Below are positions 36,831-50,500 of a stretch of 64,000 nt of DNA, piece after piece. Where the stretch lies: contig NC_029532.1 in the NCBI RefSeq assembly GCF_001577835.2, positions 62,001 to 126,000 of the forward strand, written 5' to 3'. A program made the position numbers and the translations under genes. Every line of letters starts with the position of its first letter. The stretch's first letter is position 1. Source of the stretch: Coturnix japonica. Lineage: Eukaryota > Chordata > Aves > Galliformes > Phasianidae. The notes under the pieces were generated by a model. The model saw only the letters and a list, made by a program, of their open reading frames with translations. It did not search any database and was not told the DNA's origin.

Positions 36831-38644
36831 TCACTGTGGGGACCGGACAACGGAGCGGTAGGCCTGCACAATCTCCTCACTGCTGGGACAGGTGTATTTG
36901 AACTCCTTGGTTTCAGCAGCATTATTAAGGTAGCGCCACACTGCATGCAGGTCCTTGGGGATGCCGAAGTGGCGGTAATGCTGGCAGACGATCTGTGGGC
37001 AGAAATAGCCCATTGCTGTGTGCCCATGGCGTGCTCAGGGGGCCCTGCAGCTGGGAGCTGGTGGTGCTCACTGGTAGGAGCCAGGGAGGATGGCATGGGG
37101 CAAGAGGACATCGCTGGCATAGCACAGGATAGAGGGGGGTGTGGGCTGGAGCTGTGGGGTGCCAGGCAGCCACCTGAGGGGTACAGCGAGCCAGGGGATG
37201 GAACAGGGGAAAGGGAAGTTGCTGCAGGCAGGTGGCAGGTGAGCACCCAGGAGGAGGTGAGAGCGTGGGGCAGGCAGCACCAAGGAGGCAAGGCAAGGAA
37301 AGGCAGCGTGTGGTGGGGACAGCCATGCACCTGCACGATGTTGAGCTTGGGCAGCAGGTTGCAGTCTGCCAGCGTCAGGTGGTCGCCATCGAGGAAGCGG
37401 CGCTGGGAGGTGCGGAGGTGGGGCTCACGGGCCAGCTCATGCTCCAGGGGTGTGCTCAGGTACTCATCCAGCTTCAGCAGGGCCTTCAGCAGGTTCCGCT
37501 GCAGCGCTGTGTAGGGCGGCAGCAGCGTGCAGTCAGGGCAGCAGGCAGCCCCCTGCCCTTGCTCTGCCTGCACTGTGCCTGCACCGTGCCTGCCTGGTCC
37601 AGGCTGGCGCTGCCTCTGCCCCCGCCCCCCACGGGGCGCGGCACGGCACAGCCTGCCCCTCAGCTCCTCACCCTCATCCTGAGCAGGTACCGGGTTCTTT
37701 ATGTAGGTGGAGAACTTGTGGAAGATGTCGTTTCCAGCCAGCCTCGACTCCTTGTACCGCGGGACCAGGCTGGGGAACCTGCGGCGACATAAGCACAGCT
37801 GGGGAAGGAGACAGCAGGGCTGGGAGCTGCCCCTCCCGCCCCTTCCTCAGCTCCTCCACCCCTCCTTAGCCCCTCTCAGGGCAGCGCCGGCCACTGACGT
37901 GGGGGGGGCCAGCCTGGCCTCCAGGAAGTCCTCGATGGTGACTGTGTCGGTCTTGGAGTCTCCGTTGTAGAGCAGAACGGGCAGCTGAGCGCCGGGCGCA
38001 AAGTCCTTCAGCACATCCAGTGCCCTGCAGGAGAGAAGAAGCTGCTGATGCCCGCGTTGCTCGGGGATCTACAGCGCACCGGGACCCGGCGTGTCCTGGG
38101 CAAAAGGATGAGGTTCTCCGGGGGCTGTTCCTGCCCTGAGTTTGCCTATGGCGGCTCCTCCCAAGAAGTGACCGCCGCCCTTCCTTAGAGTAATGGTGGG
38201 CAGCCAGGGGGTACAGCAGGTGTCCTCGGCCCCTTTCCCACGTGGCGAGACCTCCCCGCACCCTCCGGGTGCCCACGGCAGGGCTGTCCCACCCCACGCC
38301 CCCAGACCGGCAGAGCGTCGCGGGGCACCGCTCACCTCTTGGTGTCCACGGTTGTGAGGGTGAAGGGAGCTCCTTTGAGCCGCAGCACCATGAAGAGGCG
38401 CTGGCAGAAGGGGCAGTTCCCAATGTTCTCTCCATCCTCGCTCGCCTGCGGGCAAAGTCAGAGCTCAACCGCCACGCTCCGGTGCAGCCCCCGCGGCGGC
38501 CGAGGCAGCGGTCGGACGCTGATGGCGATGCTGGCGGCCCCGGCATTCGCAGGCAGCGGCAGCCGCGACCCCTGGACCGGCCACCCCCGGCCCCGGTCGG
38601 GTCCTCACCTTGACGAAGAGCTGGATCTGGGGCTTCTCGTCCAT
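36831..38644 (-). CDS. CLIC3: CLIC3, chloride intracellular channel protein 3 (complete, six exons, 238 aa)
   Basis: Exons in transcript order are 38609-38644, 38336-38445, 37899-38024, 37672-37778, 37331-37506 and 36831-36992, 239 codons with the stop. The N terminus [22 protein letters not shown] leads into the redox motif C23-P-F-C26, then the thioredoxin-like half ([24 protein letters not shown]). The all-helical GST-like half follows, with [37 protein letters not shown] and [17 protein letters not shown] proteins switch between soluble glutathione-dependent oxidoreductase-like and membrane-associated forms; CLIC3 acts in endosomal recycling and secreted redox roles in mammals. Identity as CLIC3 rather than another CLIC rests on the short N terminus, family-typical length (human 236) and position between PAXX and ABCA2. 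The exon 3 donor (GTCAGT) is weak but preserves frame and the FPSLVPRY junction. Confidence 0.95.
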
Positions 38645-39030
38645 GCTGGGCGGTGGCTGAGCGGTGACTGTGCAGTGAGTGCCCGTGCCGGAGCTGCGGC
38701 CCCTCCCAACCCACATTCCTCCCCGGGGTGCTCCCGCTCCCACCCACGCGTGGCCCCACGGCACAGAGGGGCCGCCCCGTCGCGGGGCCCCGCGACCGCA
38801 GCGGAGCGGCAAAGGGCGGCTCTGCCCGAGGTGTGTGTGTGTGTCAGGGGGTGCTGTGCCCCTCGGCGCTCCGTGCCCCCCCAACCCGCTATTCCCGCAC
38901 CGGCTCCAGGCGATGTCCGCGCCGTGCCCCTACCCTGGGCACTGTGAGCCGCTCCTTACCCCCTGCCCAGCCACCCCCCCCCGGCCCGTTCCGCAGAATT
39001 GGAATTCCCACTACCCAGCCTCGCTGGCTC
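38645..39030. other. CLIC3 upstream region; ABCA2 3' end lies just beyond
   Basis: About 390 bp separate the CLIC3 start codon from the likely ABCA2 cleavage region. It is CpG-rich near CLIC3, includes a short GT repeat at 38831-38843 and no TATA box. It presumably contains the CLIC3 promoter, but no specific site stands out. Confidence 0.5.
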
Positions 39031-39035
39031 CAGTT

Positions 39036-41399
39036 ATTTTTTATTTAAAACAATCATTATTTTCACATTTCATTTTCTTTTTTTCTTTATGCTAGCAATG
39101 TACAGGCTCCTCCGGAGCACCCTCACCCACCGGGGTGCCTCACGCTCGGTGCCGTGCATAGCACAGGAGCTGCTCCTGCGGCGGTGCGGGGGGAGGCGAG
39201 CTGGGAAGCGGGGCCAAACTCAGGAAAGCAAACAGTGTTAAGGCAGCGGGCACCCCGCCCTGGGCAATGAATGTGCCGCTCCAGCCCGGCTGCCGTGGGG
39301 CACCTTTCTGCACGGCCCTCCCGCACCTGGAGCAGGGAGGGCACGCGGCCCCCAGGCTCTGCTGGGTTCTCTGCGAGGGGCACAACGGCTTTGCCGAGCA
39401 CCCAAGGGCGGCGGGACGGCACCGGGTGGGAGCGCAGGTGTCTCCTTGCACGAGTAGCCCCACAGGTGCAGCAACAGGGCGGCTGTGGGACGAGCACACG
39501 GCCCTGAATGAAGCAGGGCAGGGGGCCGTGCCCACCTTTTGGTGCCCGGAGGGGGCTGAGCTGTCCCCACTCCCAGGCCACACCTGGATACCTACAGGCG
39601 ACACGGTCCCTCCTTTCCCTGGTGGCAAAGGGCAAACCCAAAGCGCTCGCTCTTGCCCCCTGCACCACCCAGGGACTGGCTAGTTTCCAGCATGCCATAA
39701 AAAATATATGGTCTGAAAAATCTGAAAATAGAGCTTATCTCCCCCCCCCAGTTTTTCCCCTATTGAAAATACTGTATATTGTATCACAGTCTCTAGTAGG
39801 TGGCACACTGGACTGGCGGTCTGTGGGCGCAGCAGAGGGCAAGGTGGCATTGCTTCCACCCCAGGTCCATCCTCGAGCAGGGGCAGCAGCAGCCCCATCC
39901 CACACCCCCGCAGCACTGCCCCCACCACAGTGAGCCCGGGGTGCTGGAGCTGCCCCGTTGCACGCTGGGCGGGAGGTGGGCACAGGCAGCACAGTATGGG
40001 CAGCAGGGCATGGCCACCTCGGAGGGGGTGGGAGCCCTGTGGTGCAGGGGGTTGGCCAGGTTAGCAGTCCAGGCTCAGCAGTCACCCCTGTGATGTGGCT
40101 GTGAGCCGCTGAAAAGCTGCAGTCTGGAGGTGTCGGGCACAGCCCCCCATGGGTGAGCAGGTGGCAGGACCATTTGCAGAAAGGAGGGCTGCCGCCGTCC
40201 TGAGAGTGCCTGCCCTAGCCCAAGGTGATGCTGTACATGGACGGGCACAGCACCACTGCCAGCTGCTGTCCTTCCCTGCTTAACAGCTTGGGTACTGCTG
40301 CCAGGATAACCAGTGCCCTGGTGCGCTGCCCTGCCCTTGCCCTTACCCCTCGAGGTTGTTTCCAGGCTCAGAAACCATCCTGGGTGCAGCAGCTCCTTCT
40401 CAGTATCTCCAGTGAACCAACACTCCTGCACTGGGCCGTGGCCATGGAGAACAGGATGGGTGACAGCAGAATGGTGGCACAGCTGCAGCACTGACCTGTG
40501 CCTGCTGTGGGGCACAGGAAGCAGGGGCTCGCGGCAGGCAGGGGGGCAGGGCAGGGACCTGGAGGACGTGGTTGGGGGCAGAGGGGAGAAACAGCTGGTG
40601 CCAGCGTGTGAAATACCCTGTGAAATACTCCCCTGCCCCACCATGTGCCTCTTGGTGCAGGTGGTGGTGCCCTGCCCCAGGGATGGCACCGAGTGCCCAG
40701 AGCAAGCCAGGGGAGTCAGGACAGAGCAGGCCCTGGGGCATGGCAGTGAGCAGGGGGCTCAGGGGGGTGAGGGCACAGCAAGGTCCTGGCAGCAGCACCA
40801 GCAGCAGCGATCAAACGAGGGTGAAGCACCAAAGCTCCAGCCCCTGCCGTGCTGGGCCACTGAGCCCCTGTGATACCATGGCCAGCATCAAGCCCAGCAA
40901 GAGATGGAAACCAGGAGAAAGCAGCAGTCCTTCCTCAGACCACACCAGGGCCAGGCCTGGGCTGGGACAGAACAGGGGCATTTCCATAGCCAGGAGTCCC
41001 TGGGGTGAGTGCAACGTGGCTGTCTGAAGGCACCACTCTCACTGGCCTCCCTCTCCACCCTGGGATGTGTGAGGCTGGTGGCACTGGCATTATATCCTTC
41101 TCTTCACAGTCTGTTCGTGGCATGAGTCAGCCCGACGAGCTGGTGAGGACGGCAACCCCAGGTATGGCACAGGGACACAGCCCCGGAGCTGAACGGGACA
41201 AGGCAGGCTGGGGTGGCAGCTTGCAGGGTCCATCAGGGCTGATGCTGCACCCACTGCATCCTCCTCAGCAGCAGGGCAGGAGGAGGAAACCATTCACATC
41301 CCCATGCCTGCTGCATCCACTTGATGGGGGCGAAAGGAGGGGAAAGGCAAAAGTGTTCAATGGCATCACAACCTGGGGATGTGGCTCCTCCTCAGCTCC
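39036..41399 (-). other. ABCA2 3' UTR (probable) with poly(A) signal
   Basis: From the ABCA2 stop at 41400 leftward there is no supported coding sequence for 2.36 kb. TTTATT at 39040-39045, AATAAA on the minus strand, is the first canonical signal found in the transcript direction. An AT-rich island at about 39690-39790 stands out in otherwise GC-rich DNA. The UTR would be longer than I expect for this gene, so an earlier non-canonical end is possible. Confidence 0.5.
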
Positions 41400-44300
41400 T
41401 CAGCACAGCGTGTCCGTGTTAAATGACAGCTGAGCCTGGGGACACACAGATGACAGGGCTCAGGCCCCTCCTCCCCTGATGAGCACCCTCACGTCTAGCC
41501 CCATCTGGCCTTGATTTCCCAGGCATGATGCTAGGGCCCCATGACAAGGACAGTACTGAGAGTGGGGACACTGAGATGCTGGGACACCAGGATGCTGGGG
41601 TTGCCTCTCACCCTCTCCTCCTCAAAGCTGATGAGGCCTTCGTCATCTGTCTCCAGGTCCTCCTGCTCCTCCACCACCAGGGCCCGCAGCTCCGTGGGTG
41701 TAGCCCGCGGACGCAGCAGGCTCAGCACGCGCTCCCAGGGGGACTGCAGGGCACAGCTGGGGCTCGTCTCTTGCTGCTCCAGGTTGTCGCTTTGCTTCTT
41801 GGCAAAATTCACAAACACCTGGAAGGAAAAAGGGATGAGAGCCCTGTCCTGGGGCTGCCCCTCACCTGGCATCTCTGTCGCTGTGATCCAGCTTCCATGT
41901 ACCCCCACATTCTCAGCCCAGCACTTGCTCCTGTCCTGAAGGCTTCTGGCAGGCACATGGACACTGCCAGCCCCCTCAGCACGAACACCTGGCTGCTTGC
42001 ATCATCCCCAGCCTCACATTGTCCAGAGTGGTCTGGCTGACAGAGTAGTCCTCAATGCCCAGCACATCCACCACCTGCTCCATCTTGCTGAAGACCTGTG
42101 CCAGTGAAATCTGGTCCGATTTGAGCTGATACTGCGCCTTAGTGTGGTGCCTCTCCTGCAAAGTCATCGAGGTCATGTTGGAGCACTCACTCCCCACACC
42201 ACAACAGATCACCCACATCCCCCTAACTGAGGGGAAGATGAGGTCCCTTGGGGGATGAAGGCTGCTTCCACCACAGCATGGGTTGGCAGAGGCATCACTG
42301 CCCCTGTTGGGATGTTACCTTGAGGATGGCCTCAGGAAAGTTGCGGTTGAAGAACCTCACCACCTCCTTGACGTTGAGGCTGGACTTTGTGCGCACTGTG
42401 ATCATGTAGCCATCACCAAACCTGCAAAGGGATGGTGTCCCCATGAGGCCCTACCTCCTCACCTGCATCTCTGTGGGGAAAGACCAACTGCACGGACACC
42501 TGCCTGCTAGGGATGTGCCCATCAGGACTGCCCCGGACCCCCTGCCCACCCTCTAAAGCACCTGCACAAAGAGCTGTAAGCTTGGGGTGGATGCCATGCC
42601 ATCACTCTGCCACGTGGCACCTGGCAGCTCCTGGCAGGCTGCTGGATCCCCCCCAGGCTCTTACCTGTTCTTTAGGTGCTGGATGCTGCCGAGACATTTC
42701 AGCCGCCCATTCACCATGATGGCCAAGCGGGTACAGAGCGCCTCGCATTCCTCCATGCTGGGGACAGAGGGCAGGCCTGAGCCTGGGGACATGTGGCATA
42801 GGCAGCCAGAGAGGAGATGCAGGCTGTGGCACATGGGGAGCTGAGCTTCCCAGGCCTTCACCTGGTACACCAGGGCCACCACCACTGCCACCAGTGATGG
42901 GAGACAGCAGCAGGCTGACCCAGGCTCCCTCCACTTCTGTTGCCTTTGCCATATGTTGTCCCCAGAGGCCAAATAACCTCTCTCCCCCCTGCCCCATTCA
43001 TCCTCAATGCATGAGGTGCCTGGAGGCACTGCAGGTGTAGCCTAAAGCCCCTCAGACCTGTGGGATGTGAGCACTACGGAGCGGCCCGTCTTGATGACAT
43101 CCAGGATGAGGTTCCAGAGGAAGCGCCGTGCCTTGGGGTCCATCCCTGTAGTAGGCTCATCCTGTGGGACACAAGGCACCCTCAGACAAGCCAGCTCTTG
43201 GGGGGAACCCCACAACTCCATTCCCATTGCATGGGCACAGCTCTGCCTCCCTGTCCCCCCAGCTTGGAATGCTCATGGCAAAGCCCAGGGCGCACCAGGA
43301 AGATGAAGGCTGGGTATCCAATAAGAGCGATGGCTGTGGACAGCTTCCTCTTGTTGCCCCCGCTGTAGGTGCTGGCAGGCTTGTCAGCGTACTTGGTCAG
43401 TTCAAGCTTCTTCAGTGCCCACTTCACCACCTGCAAGGTGGAGAGGGCTGTGATCTCCCCCTGGGGACCCAAACACTGCTGGGCCAAGGATGTGAAGAGC
43501 TGGCAGAGAGCAATGGACAAATAGCCCCATGGCAGCCCCTCACACAGCTCTGAGCACCACTGGGGCCTGTCTGCACCTATGCCCAGCCCTGGACGTGCAG
43601 CAGGAGCACTGCTGGGGCAGCACTACCCTGGGGCAGAAGAAGGCAGAGCCATGAGTGGGGCTGCACCCACTTTGGTGCCCGCCAGTGATACCCGAGATGC
43701 TGTTCCCAGAGCAGACTGTGGCACAGCACCAGCCCTCAGGCACTGCCAAATGCCCGTCCGAAACCCTACCCTCTCCTCGTCCTTCCAAGGGATGCCGCGC
43801 AGGCGCGTGTAGAGCTCCAGGTGCTCCTGGGCTGTCAGCTCATCAAAGAGCGCATCAAACTGGGGGCAGTAGCCCAAGCTCTGCTGGACCTGCAGGAGCT
43901 CTTTCAGGATGCTGTGAGAACGACAGAGAGGCCAAAGAGAGAAGGAATGCCAAGGTCACAGGCAGCACACAGGCAAAGGTGGTCCAGTAGGATGCGGAGC
44001 TGCACCACCAAGCCCCAGGGACAGGACAGGCTCATGCTGCTTTTTCACAGGAAGCTCCAAAGCAGTCCTCATCCCATCCACAAACAGGAGGGCAGCCCCC
44101 ACCAGCCCGTGCTCCCGTACCTGTGTCCATTAACGAAGGCCTCTCCTCCTGTCGTGCTCTCATCCCCCGTCAGCATCTTGAAGGTGGTGGTCTTCCCCGC
44201 ACCATTGACACCCAGCAGCCCGAAGCACTCTCCTGGCCGCACACCCACACACAGCCGGTCCACAGCCAGGATGCGCCCAATTTTGCGGGACTTGTAAACC

Positions 44301-44515
44301 TGGCAGGGCAGGGTGCTTAGCCCAGCACCCCAGCCCAGCCTGCATCCCTTGAATGCCCCACAGCATGTGACTGTGTCACTGCCCGGGGCAGCTGTACCTT
44401 GGTGAGGTTTTCAATCTTCAGCATGTCGTTGTCAGCATCGCCGCGCAGGACGCGGTGCCGCTCATTGGCCACATCGATGTCATCTTCAATGGGTTTGGTG
44501 GAGACTGGGAGCCGC
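41400..44515 (-). other. ABCA2: ABCA2 part 5: nucleotide-binding domain 2 and C-terminal tail, ten exons
   Basis: Exons in transcript order: 44398-44515, 44121-44299, 43770-43911, 43296-43430, 43058-43161, 42665-42757, 42319-42421, 42018-42155, 41612-41818 and 41400-41435. Motifs are intact: Walker [13 protein letters not shown]-loop [12 protein letters not shown], signature [10 protein letters not shown], Walker [13 protein letters not shown] and H-loop SHSMEE. The tail contains [11 protein letters not shown], the VFVNFA motif known to matter in ABCA1, and a last exon of twelve codons including the stop. Confidence 0.95.
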
Positions 44516-47500
44516 CTGCAGAAGGAAGCAAGGGGTGGGGTGGGGGGGAAGCTGTCTTCCCGCACGGCTCCAGGGGGCAGAGGCTGGGGACAGGTAGCAG
44601 GGGCAGCATCGAGCTGAGGGTCCTGCAGCAAAGCTGTGCCCCGTTGCAAAGGGCTGGGGAGGCAGCAGCCAGAGGGAGCACAGCCCTGCAAGCCCTGCAG
44701 AGCCCTGCCACACTCACTGAGGCTTCCGGAAGAAGTTGTATTGGCACATGATGGTGATGAAGAAGCCCACAAAGCCTTCGATTGTCATGGCAACCAGCCC
44801 TCGCGTCACGATGTCCCATTCAAAGGGTGATTTCATTTTATCAAATTGCCCTGAGTGGGATGAAGAGCACAGAGCAGCTGGGGGCACCTTCCCAGGAGGA
44901 CAGCCAGCCCATGTGCTGAACCAATAGCCCCTGTTCACAGCACAGTGACCTCCCCTGACCCACTGTGGAACAAGGGAGGGTGGGAGGAAGAGGCCATACC
45001 AATCTTGGCATAGTATTCATTGATGTATTCATTGTAGGCCATCTCCATCAAGCCATGGCCCAGGTTGTAGTTAGGGAATACAAGGAAGCAGCTCTTCAGG
45101 TAGCTGTTCACCAGCTTCAAATCCTGTGGAGAATTCAGCCATTAGAAACATCCGTGGGAACTGACAGCACCTGGTGGGATCAGGATGATCAGGATGTGAA
45201 CAGGAGTTTGCAGCAGAGACCTCCTGAGGTCCCATCCTGCCTGGCACCACCCTGGCAGCACCACCACCAGCTGCTGTGTGGGAGCCACAGGCTTTGTCAC
45301 AGCGTTCTGGCTCCTTGTACCACGCCAGGGGCATCTCCCCTCTCAGCAAGTTGAGGGAGGCATCTCCTCCCTTCCTGGTGGCCACCGCCTGAGCTGTGAA
45401 GCTCATACCTTGTCATGCTCAAATAGCTGCAGCAGGAACGTGGCAACAGTGGCTGTGATGCCAATGAAGAGGTTGATGACGATGAGGAAGACATAGGCGG
45501 AGCTGGGCACCTCAAACCAGAAGGAGGCAGGGTACATGATGGGAGTGATGGACCAGCTGGGGAGGCAAGCAGCAGGACTGCATGTGAGTGGGGCAGGAAA
45601 GGGACCATGGCAACAACCAGCGAGCTGTGGGTTGAGCCCATCTCCAAGCCCCATCCCCCATGGGGTCTCCCAGCCCATGAGCTACAGAAACTGCAGAACA
45701 GACACACGAGGTGGCCCCAGACCTGGATCCTGGTGCAGCCACAGTGCGCATGGACACACCATGGCTCAGCCCCTGCCCTGCTCACCCCATCTCAGCAACA
45801 TACCCATACAGCAGGAAGAGTGAGAGGACAGCAGGGAAGTTGGTGGGAGAGGTGTATGCTGGGAGGTCAAACACGAACAGGATTATGATACAGCACGTGG
45901 CCGGCACCAGGTAGTTCAGCTGGAGAAGACAGAAACCTCGGTGACTGCCTGCTCAGCCCAGAGTGATCAACAGCAAAGACATGTGCCCTGCTCACCATAT
46001 CCCACACGTAGTTGGCCAGCCAGTAGATGACAGGGTCACAGCCACTCACAAACTGCAGGTGTTTGGCCTTGGTGGCCTTCTCAGCCACCAGGAACACCAC
46101 AAAGCTGGCTGGCACAAAGGACATGGCCACGATGATGAAGATGGCAATCACCACATCTGTGCCTTGCAGGCTGCATCAGGAGCAAAGAGAAGAGCAGAGA
46201 CACCATCATTCTCAGCTGCCCGCCCCACTGTGAGACAGCCCCTGTGCACAGAACAGGGACTCCCATGTCACAGCCTCCAAGTCCCTCCCCATGGTGCATG
46301 CACAGCAGAACCCTCAGCTTTCCCCTGCAAACCACAGCAGGGAGCTCCTTCCCATTCTACATGATGGCCACCCTCCCATGAACCAGCTCTCCACACGTAC
46401 AGATAATCCAGGGACAGGCTGGCGCTGGTCTTGTTCATAGGATGGTTGGTGACTGTGATGCCTGCAGGACAAATAAATGTCAAAGTGTGAAAGGTGCCTT
46501 AGGGGAGAAAATGTTACTGCAGCCCCAGCCTGTGTGGTCCTGGCTTTCAGCAGGATGAGCTTCCCTCTTTGCAGCTCAGAAGCAAGGCAGCACTCTGAGG
46601 CCAAGCCCTCCCTCTCACCAGCTGGCAGATAACATCTTTCAGACAAGTCTGCAAACCCAGGAGGTATTGCCCCAGCCAGACCCTGCCTAGCCCAGACCCC
46701 AAGCCACATATAACCAAGGAGAGTGAGCCCTCTGCCCCAGCTGGGCATTAGCTCGCTTGGTCCAAGGGGGAACACTGCACTTTAGGGCCTGGTTGGGTCA
46801 TGTCCTCAAGCTGTTCCTGCTGTGCTTCTGTTCTTAAAACTCCTTCAGGTTCTCACCATAGGCAGCAGGGTTGCCTTTGCTCTTGGGCAAGTTGGCTCTC
46901 AGGATGGCATTGTTGAGAGCGTTGAGGTAGGTGGGCATGCTGTGGTAGCCCTTGTTGTTGTAGAAGACCTATAGGAGCAGAGAAGAGTGGTGGGAGGCAG
47001 GTGGTGCTGTGCTCCTCCTTCCCATCATGCTGGGGCTGCTGCCACTCGCTGACATCCTGCCTCAGGGCTCAGCATGTTCCTACCTGGGCTGTTCTACGGA
47101 CTGCAATCTTGCGCACCGTGGCAGGAGCTCTGGCCCCAAAGGAAGCTGGGATGGATTTCTGGACATTACCAAAGGTGAGTGCTCCATACCTGTGGAACAA
47201 AGCATGTCCAAAGAGTGACTACTGCCCCCTGTGCTCAGGAACGGGGCCACACTCGACTGCACCCCTGGCTCCTGTCAGTGCCCCTGAGGGCCCTGCTCCC
47301 ATGCCATGGTGCTGGCTGGGACCCCCAGCCTCCCTCTTGCCTGTGCAGCCGGAAGCGGTCCGAGGTGTAGAGCAGGTACTCGGAGACGTTGCGCCCTGTG
47401 ATGTCTGCCAGGATGTCCCCTGTCACCACCTTCATCTGTGGGGGGTGGCCCCCCACGCCACTGGGGCATGAGAAGCCAGTCCCCTGCATGGAGCACGTGC

Positions 47501-50500
47501 ACTTGATGGGCTCATGGATGATGCGGGGCAGGGAGGGGGCAGAGGTGACAGTCTCTGTGGGGTAGAGGAGGCAGCTTGTAGCCAGGCTCCTGACAGCAGT
47601 GGCTGTGGGGTGGCATAGGGCAGCCAGGACAAGAGGAGCACATGGAGTAATGCCCTGCAGGCTCAGCCAAAGGAGCAAGCTGATCCTGACCAGCACTTGG
47701 ATCTGCTCCTGCAGGAAGACACATTGCCCCACCTGGAGATAAATTCCCAGCCCAGACAGACCCGCACACCAGGTGATACCTTTGATGGTAGAGAAGGTTG
47801 TGGAGTTCCAGGCACGCAGCAGGTCCTCATCCATTGAGACAGGGTAGTCAGAAGGTGCTGGGGATGGAGGTGGTGGCACGAAGTTGGAGAGCGGCAGGCC
47901 CTGGGTGAAGGAGTCAATACACATAGCATCAAAGTACTTAGCTGCCAGCATCTTGGACTCGTTGCTGTTGAGGTTCAGGGTCTGCATGGGCTGGTCCAGT
48001 GTGTTGTTGAAGGCTGTCTTGAGCACGCAGGTGGCCCCTATGCCAGAGGGCAGGTGGAAGGTGTTCACCAGCTGCTGAGGGCTTGCATCAGGAGACAGTC
48101 TAAGGCTGCAAGGAAAGGAGCGTGTTAGGAGGAACGAGAAACAGAAGATGGGGGAGTTCCCACCTTGTCCATCTTTTTCTGGGCAAGCCCCTGCAGCGTC
48201 AGTACATGCAGCGGCTGAAGGGGCACAGGCACTGTGACTGTACAGCCCTGGGTACCCACACAGCCCAGGACTGGCAAGAGCCAAGCTGCTGCTCACTGTC
48301 AGCATCAGGGTTGGCACCTCTCCATAGGGGAGGATGGAGGACACTGTGCACGGGGACACTGTGTTGGCCAGGCTCTGCTCCGAGCCCAAGCCAGCTCCAG
48401 CACCAGACCTGCTGTGAGCTGCCCTCCCCTCACCCCATGGAGGTCCTGGGGACAGGGTTGGAGAAGAGGATGCAACTCTCACCGGTACTCACGCCGTTCC
48501 TCATTGGCATAAGGAATGAAATTGCCCTTGGGCTGGGTGTAGTTGTGGTACTGTGATGGGGAGAGGATGAGGGGTGGCAGGTCACCTGTGGAGATAAGGA
48601 CAGAAATCTGCTTGTGGCCTCAGCACCCTGCCACGTGCCCCACACTCACAGGCCTGCTGGCCAAACACCTTCAGGCCTTGGCCTCGTCCCTTCTCTTCCC
48701 CCTCAGCATCACTGCTGGCCACACTAGGCAGGCAGGAAAGGGCAGGTCAGTGAGACCCAGCTGCTGCGGGGGCAGAGGAATGGGGCACGTACTCTCCCCC
48801 CAAGCTGCTGCCAATGCAGAGGAGGGTGAACACCCAGTCTGGGGCTGAGGCATGAGCCTGGGCCCTGGAAAGGGAATGGGACAAATACCCATGTCCTCCC
48901 AAACCCAATGGGACAAGGGCTCGCAGGTACCTATTTCAGGCACAGAGAGTGCCACAGTCATGGCCACGCAGACAAAGAAGGCAGGCAGGAGGATCTGAGA
49001 GAAGAGGGCCTTGGTGTTGCGCTTGGCACAGTGGAAGCGTTTGACAATTAGTCCATGGAACTGGCGCAGCTTCAGCCATGAGCCCTCCAGCTTGAAGCTC
49101 CCCTGCCCAGCCAGGTCGTGGTCCTCTGCCTCCACATCAGCCTCTTGGTCTGCAGTGAGGGGACAGCAAAGAGCAGAGTGTAAGCCCAGGGGTCTCACAC
49201 CTGTGAGTTCAGTGCCCTGGCACAGCCAACCTGATGGGCCACTGAGCCATGGCACGACCATGGCACGAAGCAAGGTGGCTGGCTGGCGGGTTTTCTCTTG
49301 GCCCAAAATGGGAAACTGCGACAACAGTTTTTAAAGAACAAAAGTGGTGCTTTATGGCAGAACACCCCCATCTTCCCACTGGCTGCAGTCAGCCCAAAAT
49401 GGTTAGCATTGATCAGGTCACACATGGAGGGACCCAGCAAGCACGGAGCTGGGAAATGAGGAGCCCAGCTGCAGTGCCACACTGCTGCTGCTCTGCCTCC
49501 CGCTGACCCAAATTCAGCAATGCTCAGAGCAATCTGCAGCCCTGGCAGGCGAGGGAGAGTGTCACAGCAATTAATTAATCATGACAAGAACTGGTGGGAT
49601 AACCCAGAAAAGGATTTGTAAATAAAACAGTCGCCTTCAGGCTTCTGTCTGCATGCTCTGTGCTTGTGCAATTTGAGCATCCGGGCAGGGATGGCCTTGA
49701 ACCTGTGCCAGGGGCTGGAGGGCAAAGTCGCTCTCTGGAAGACAACTCCACACTGGAGGGCCAAGAGGAGAAACTCAGCAGCTCAGCCGTGGGGTCAGCG
49801 TGCCCGGTGCCGGACAGTGCCGCCCCCCCAGCGGCCACCAGCGCAAGCAGCATGTTAGTGAGTGAGTGTGCAGGTCAGCACCCCGGGATTCGAGAGAGAC
49901 AAAGGGAAGGGCTGATGTAGGTGTGCCTCCACCTGCCCGTCAGCCTGATGACTCTGTGTCTCAGCACGGGGTCCGCCAGCTCAGGGGCACAAACTCTGGC
50001 TAGAAGCATCAGTCTCCAGCCATCCCCCCCCAGCCATGTCCTCAGGCTGCAGACTCTGCACTTCCCCTTCTCTTTCTCTGCACAGGCTCCCTGGACACAT
50101 CATCTGCTGGAACACAGGCTCAGCCCCATGGGGCTCAGCTGAGCCAGCGTGGTCTCAATCCCCAGTGCACCAGGCACCACGTTCCTTGGGAGAGCCAGCT
50201 CTGCTCCTGCCCTGGAGCAGCCATGTTCCCCATCCCAGAGCACCTCCATTGTGGTGCACAAGCAGCACACCACTGCCTGGTACTACGAACCTTGCAGACT
50301 GATGTTATCAGGGTCCTGACGACTGTCAAACAATGGAGAGTAATCCCCAAAGAACTCGGAATAAGCCCCACCTTCATCACCCCGTATGGAGCCCACCGAG
50401 GAGGCCGAATGCAGGGATGCCTGTGACTGTGCTAGCTTGGAGCAGGTCACCAGGTTGCTGAGCTCCACTTCGGGCTTCTCAGGCTCATCCACCTCAGCCA

